Source: Bacteroidales bacterium UBA4866
GTDB lineage: Bacteria; Bacteroidota; Bacteroidia; Bacteroidales; P3
Length of the DNA: 6,662 bases
Direction of reading: 5' to 3'
NCBI GenBank assembly: GCA_002399565.1
Contig: DHDW01000030.1
Span: forward strand, 4,893 to 11,554
The notes beneath the pieces were generated by a model. The model saw only the letters and a list, made by a program, of their open reading frames with translations. It did not search any database and was not told where the DNA came from. Both the position numbers and the translations under genes were made by a program. Numbering within the stretch: position 1 is the stretch's first letter; each line of letters starts with the position of its first letter. This document shows positions 6,298-6,662 of this stretch, one piece after another.

Positions 6298-6662
6298 TTG
6301 AAAGAGATAGAAATTTTAAATAATGGAGGAATAATTCTTTACCCCACAGATACTATTTGGGGTTTAGGTTGTGATGCCACAAACATAAAGGCTATTGAGA
6401 AAATCATTTCTCTAAAAGGAAGAGATTCAAGTAAAAATCTAATTATTTTAGTAAGCGATATTGAAATGTTAGAAAATTACATTGAATTTCTTCCCTCTCA
6501 AGCCTTAACCTTATTAAAACAATACGAAACTCCTCTAACAATCATTTATCCAAAATCAAAAAATCTTCCCTCAATTCTTTCTCAAGACCAAAGTATTGGG
6601 ATAAGGATTCCCAAACACGCATACTGTCAAGAGCTAATAAGAAATCTAAAAAGACCTATAGC
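6298..6662 (+). CDS. tsaC: L-threonylcarbamoyladenylate synthase (TsaC/YrdC/Sua5 family), 3' end outside the window
   Basis: The enzyme makes threonylcarbamoyl-AMP from threonine, bicarbonate and ATP, the first step of t6A formation at position 37 of ANN-reading tRNAs. The first 121 codons are present, about two thirds of a short-type protein; the window ends inside the gene. Family motifs are GGIILYPTDTIWGLGCDATN (10-29), the substrate-site Lys40 and Arg42 in LKGRDSSKNL (39-48), PLTIIYP (79-85) and IGIRIP (100-105). The later STSAN-type motif would lie beyond the edge. No in-frame ATG exists between the stop at 6274-6276 and the conserved core, so TTG at 6298 is taken as start. The codon before it is ATA. 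It lies 46 bases after pepE without a promoter match and is probably the third operon gene. Confidence 0.9.
   Translation, partial: MKEIEILNNGGIILYPTDTIWGLGCDATNIKAIEKIISLKGRDSSKNLIILVSDIEMLENYIEFLPSQALTLLKQYETPLTIIYPKSKNLPSILSQDQSIGIRIPKHAYCQELIRNLKRPI

Overview
The window is strongly AT-rich chromosomal DNA (about one third G+C by eye) from a member of the Bacteroidota. Three things point there. The gene families are DUF3078, a BatA-type VWA protein, DUF2461 and a probable DUF5362 protein. Shine-Dalgarno sequences are largely absent. The promoters resemble the Bacteroidota form TTG-N17-23-TAnnTTTG. It looks like ordinary core genome; I see no mobile element, CRISPR array, tRNA or rRNA.

Layout: positions 1-112 are a non-coding tail with an imperfect inverted repeat just past the end of kdsA. 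kdsA (113-919, minus) makes Kdo-8-phosphate for lipopolysaccharide and belongs to the metal-dependent class. Across an 89-bp gap with back-to-back promoter elements lies a 74-residue plus-strand gene (1009-1233). It combines a ribbon-helix-helix-like core with two clamp-binding-like pentapeptides at its C-terminus. This gene ends one base short of the end of a minus-strand operon.

That operon reads from 4944 down to 1235: a BatA-type VWA membrane protein, then a DUF2461 protein, then a secreted DUF3078 protein ending in an outer-membrane beta-barrel-like strand. The gaps are 6 and 26 bp. Nothing in the sequence gives the operon a proven function; it looks like a cell-envelope module.

An 87-bp gap holding two interlocked divergent promoters separates this operon from a plus-strand operon: a three-helix membrane protein (5032-5508), pepE (5532-6251), and the first two thirds of a tsaC/Sua5-type tRNA-modification gene (6298 to the window edge). 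The tsaC-type gene appears to start with TTG.

No clear new multi-gene system is visible. The most interesting candidates are the small protein with possible sliding-clamp motifs, the interlocked divergent promoters, and the inverted repeat after kdsA, whose base pairing fits the kdsA transcript better than the opposite strand.
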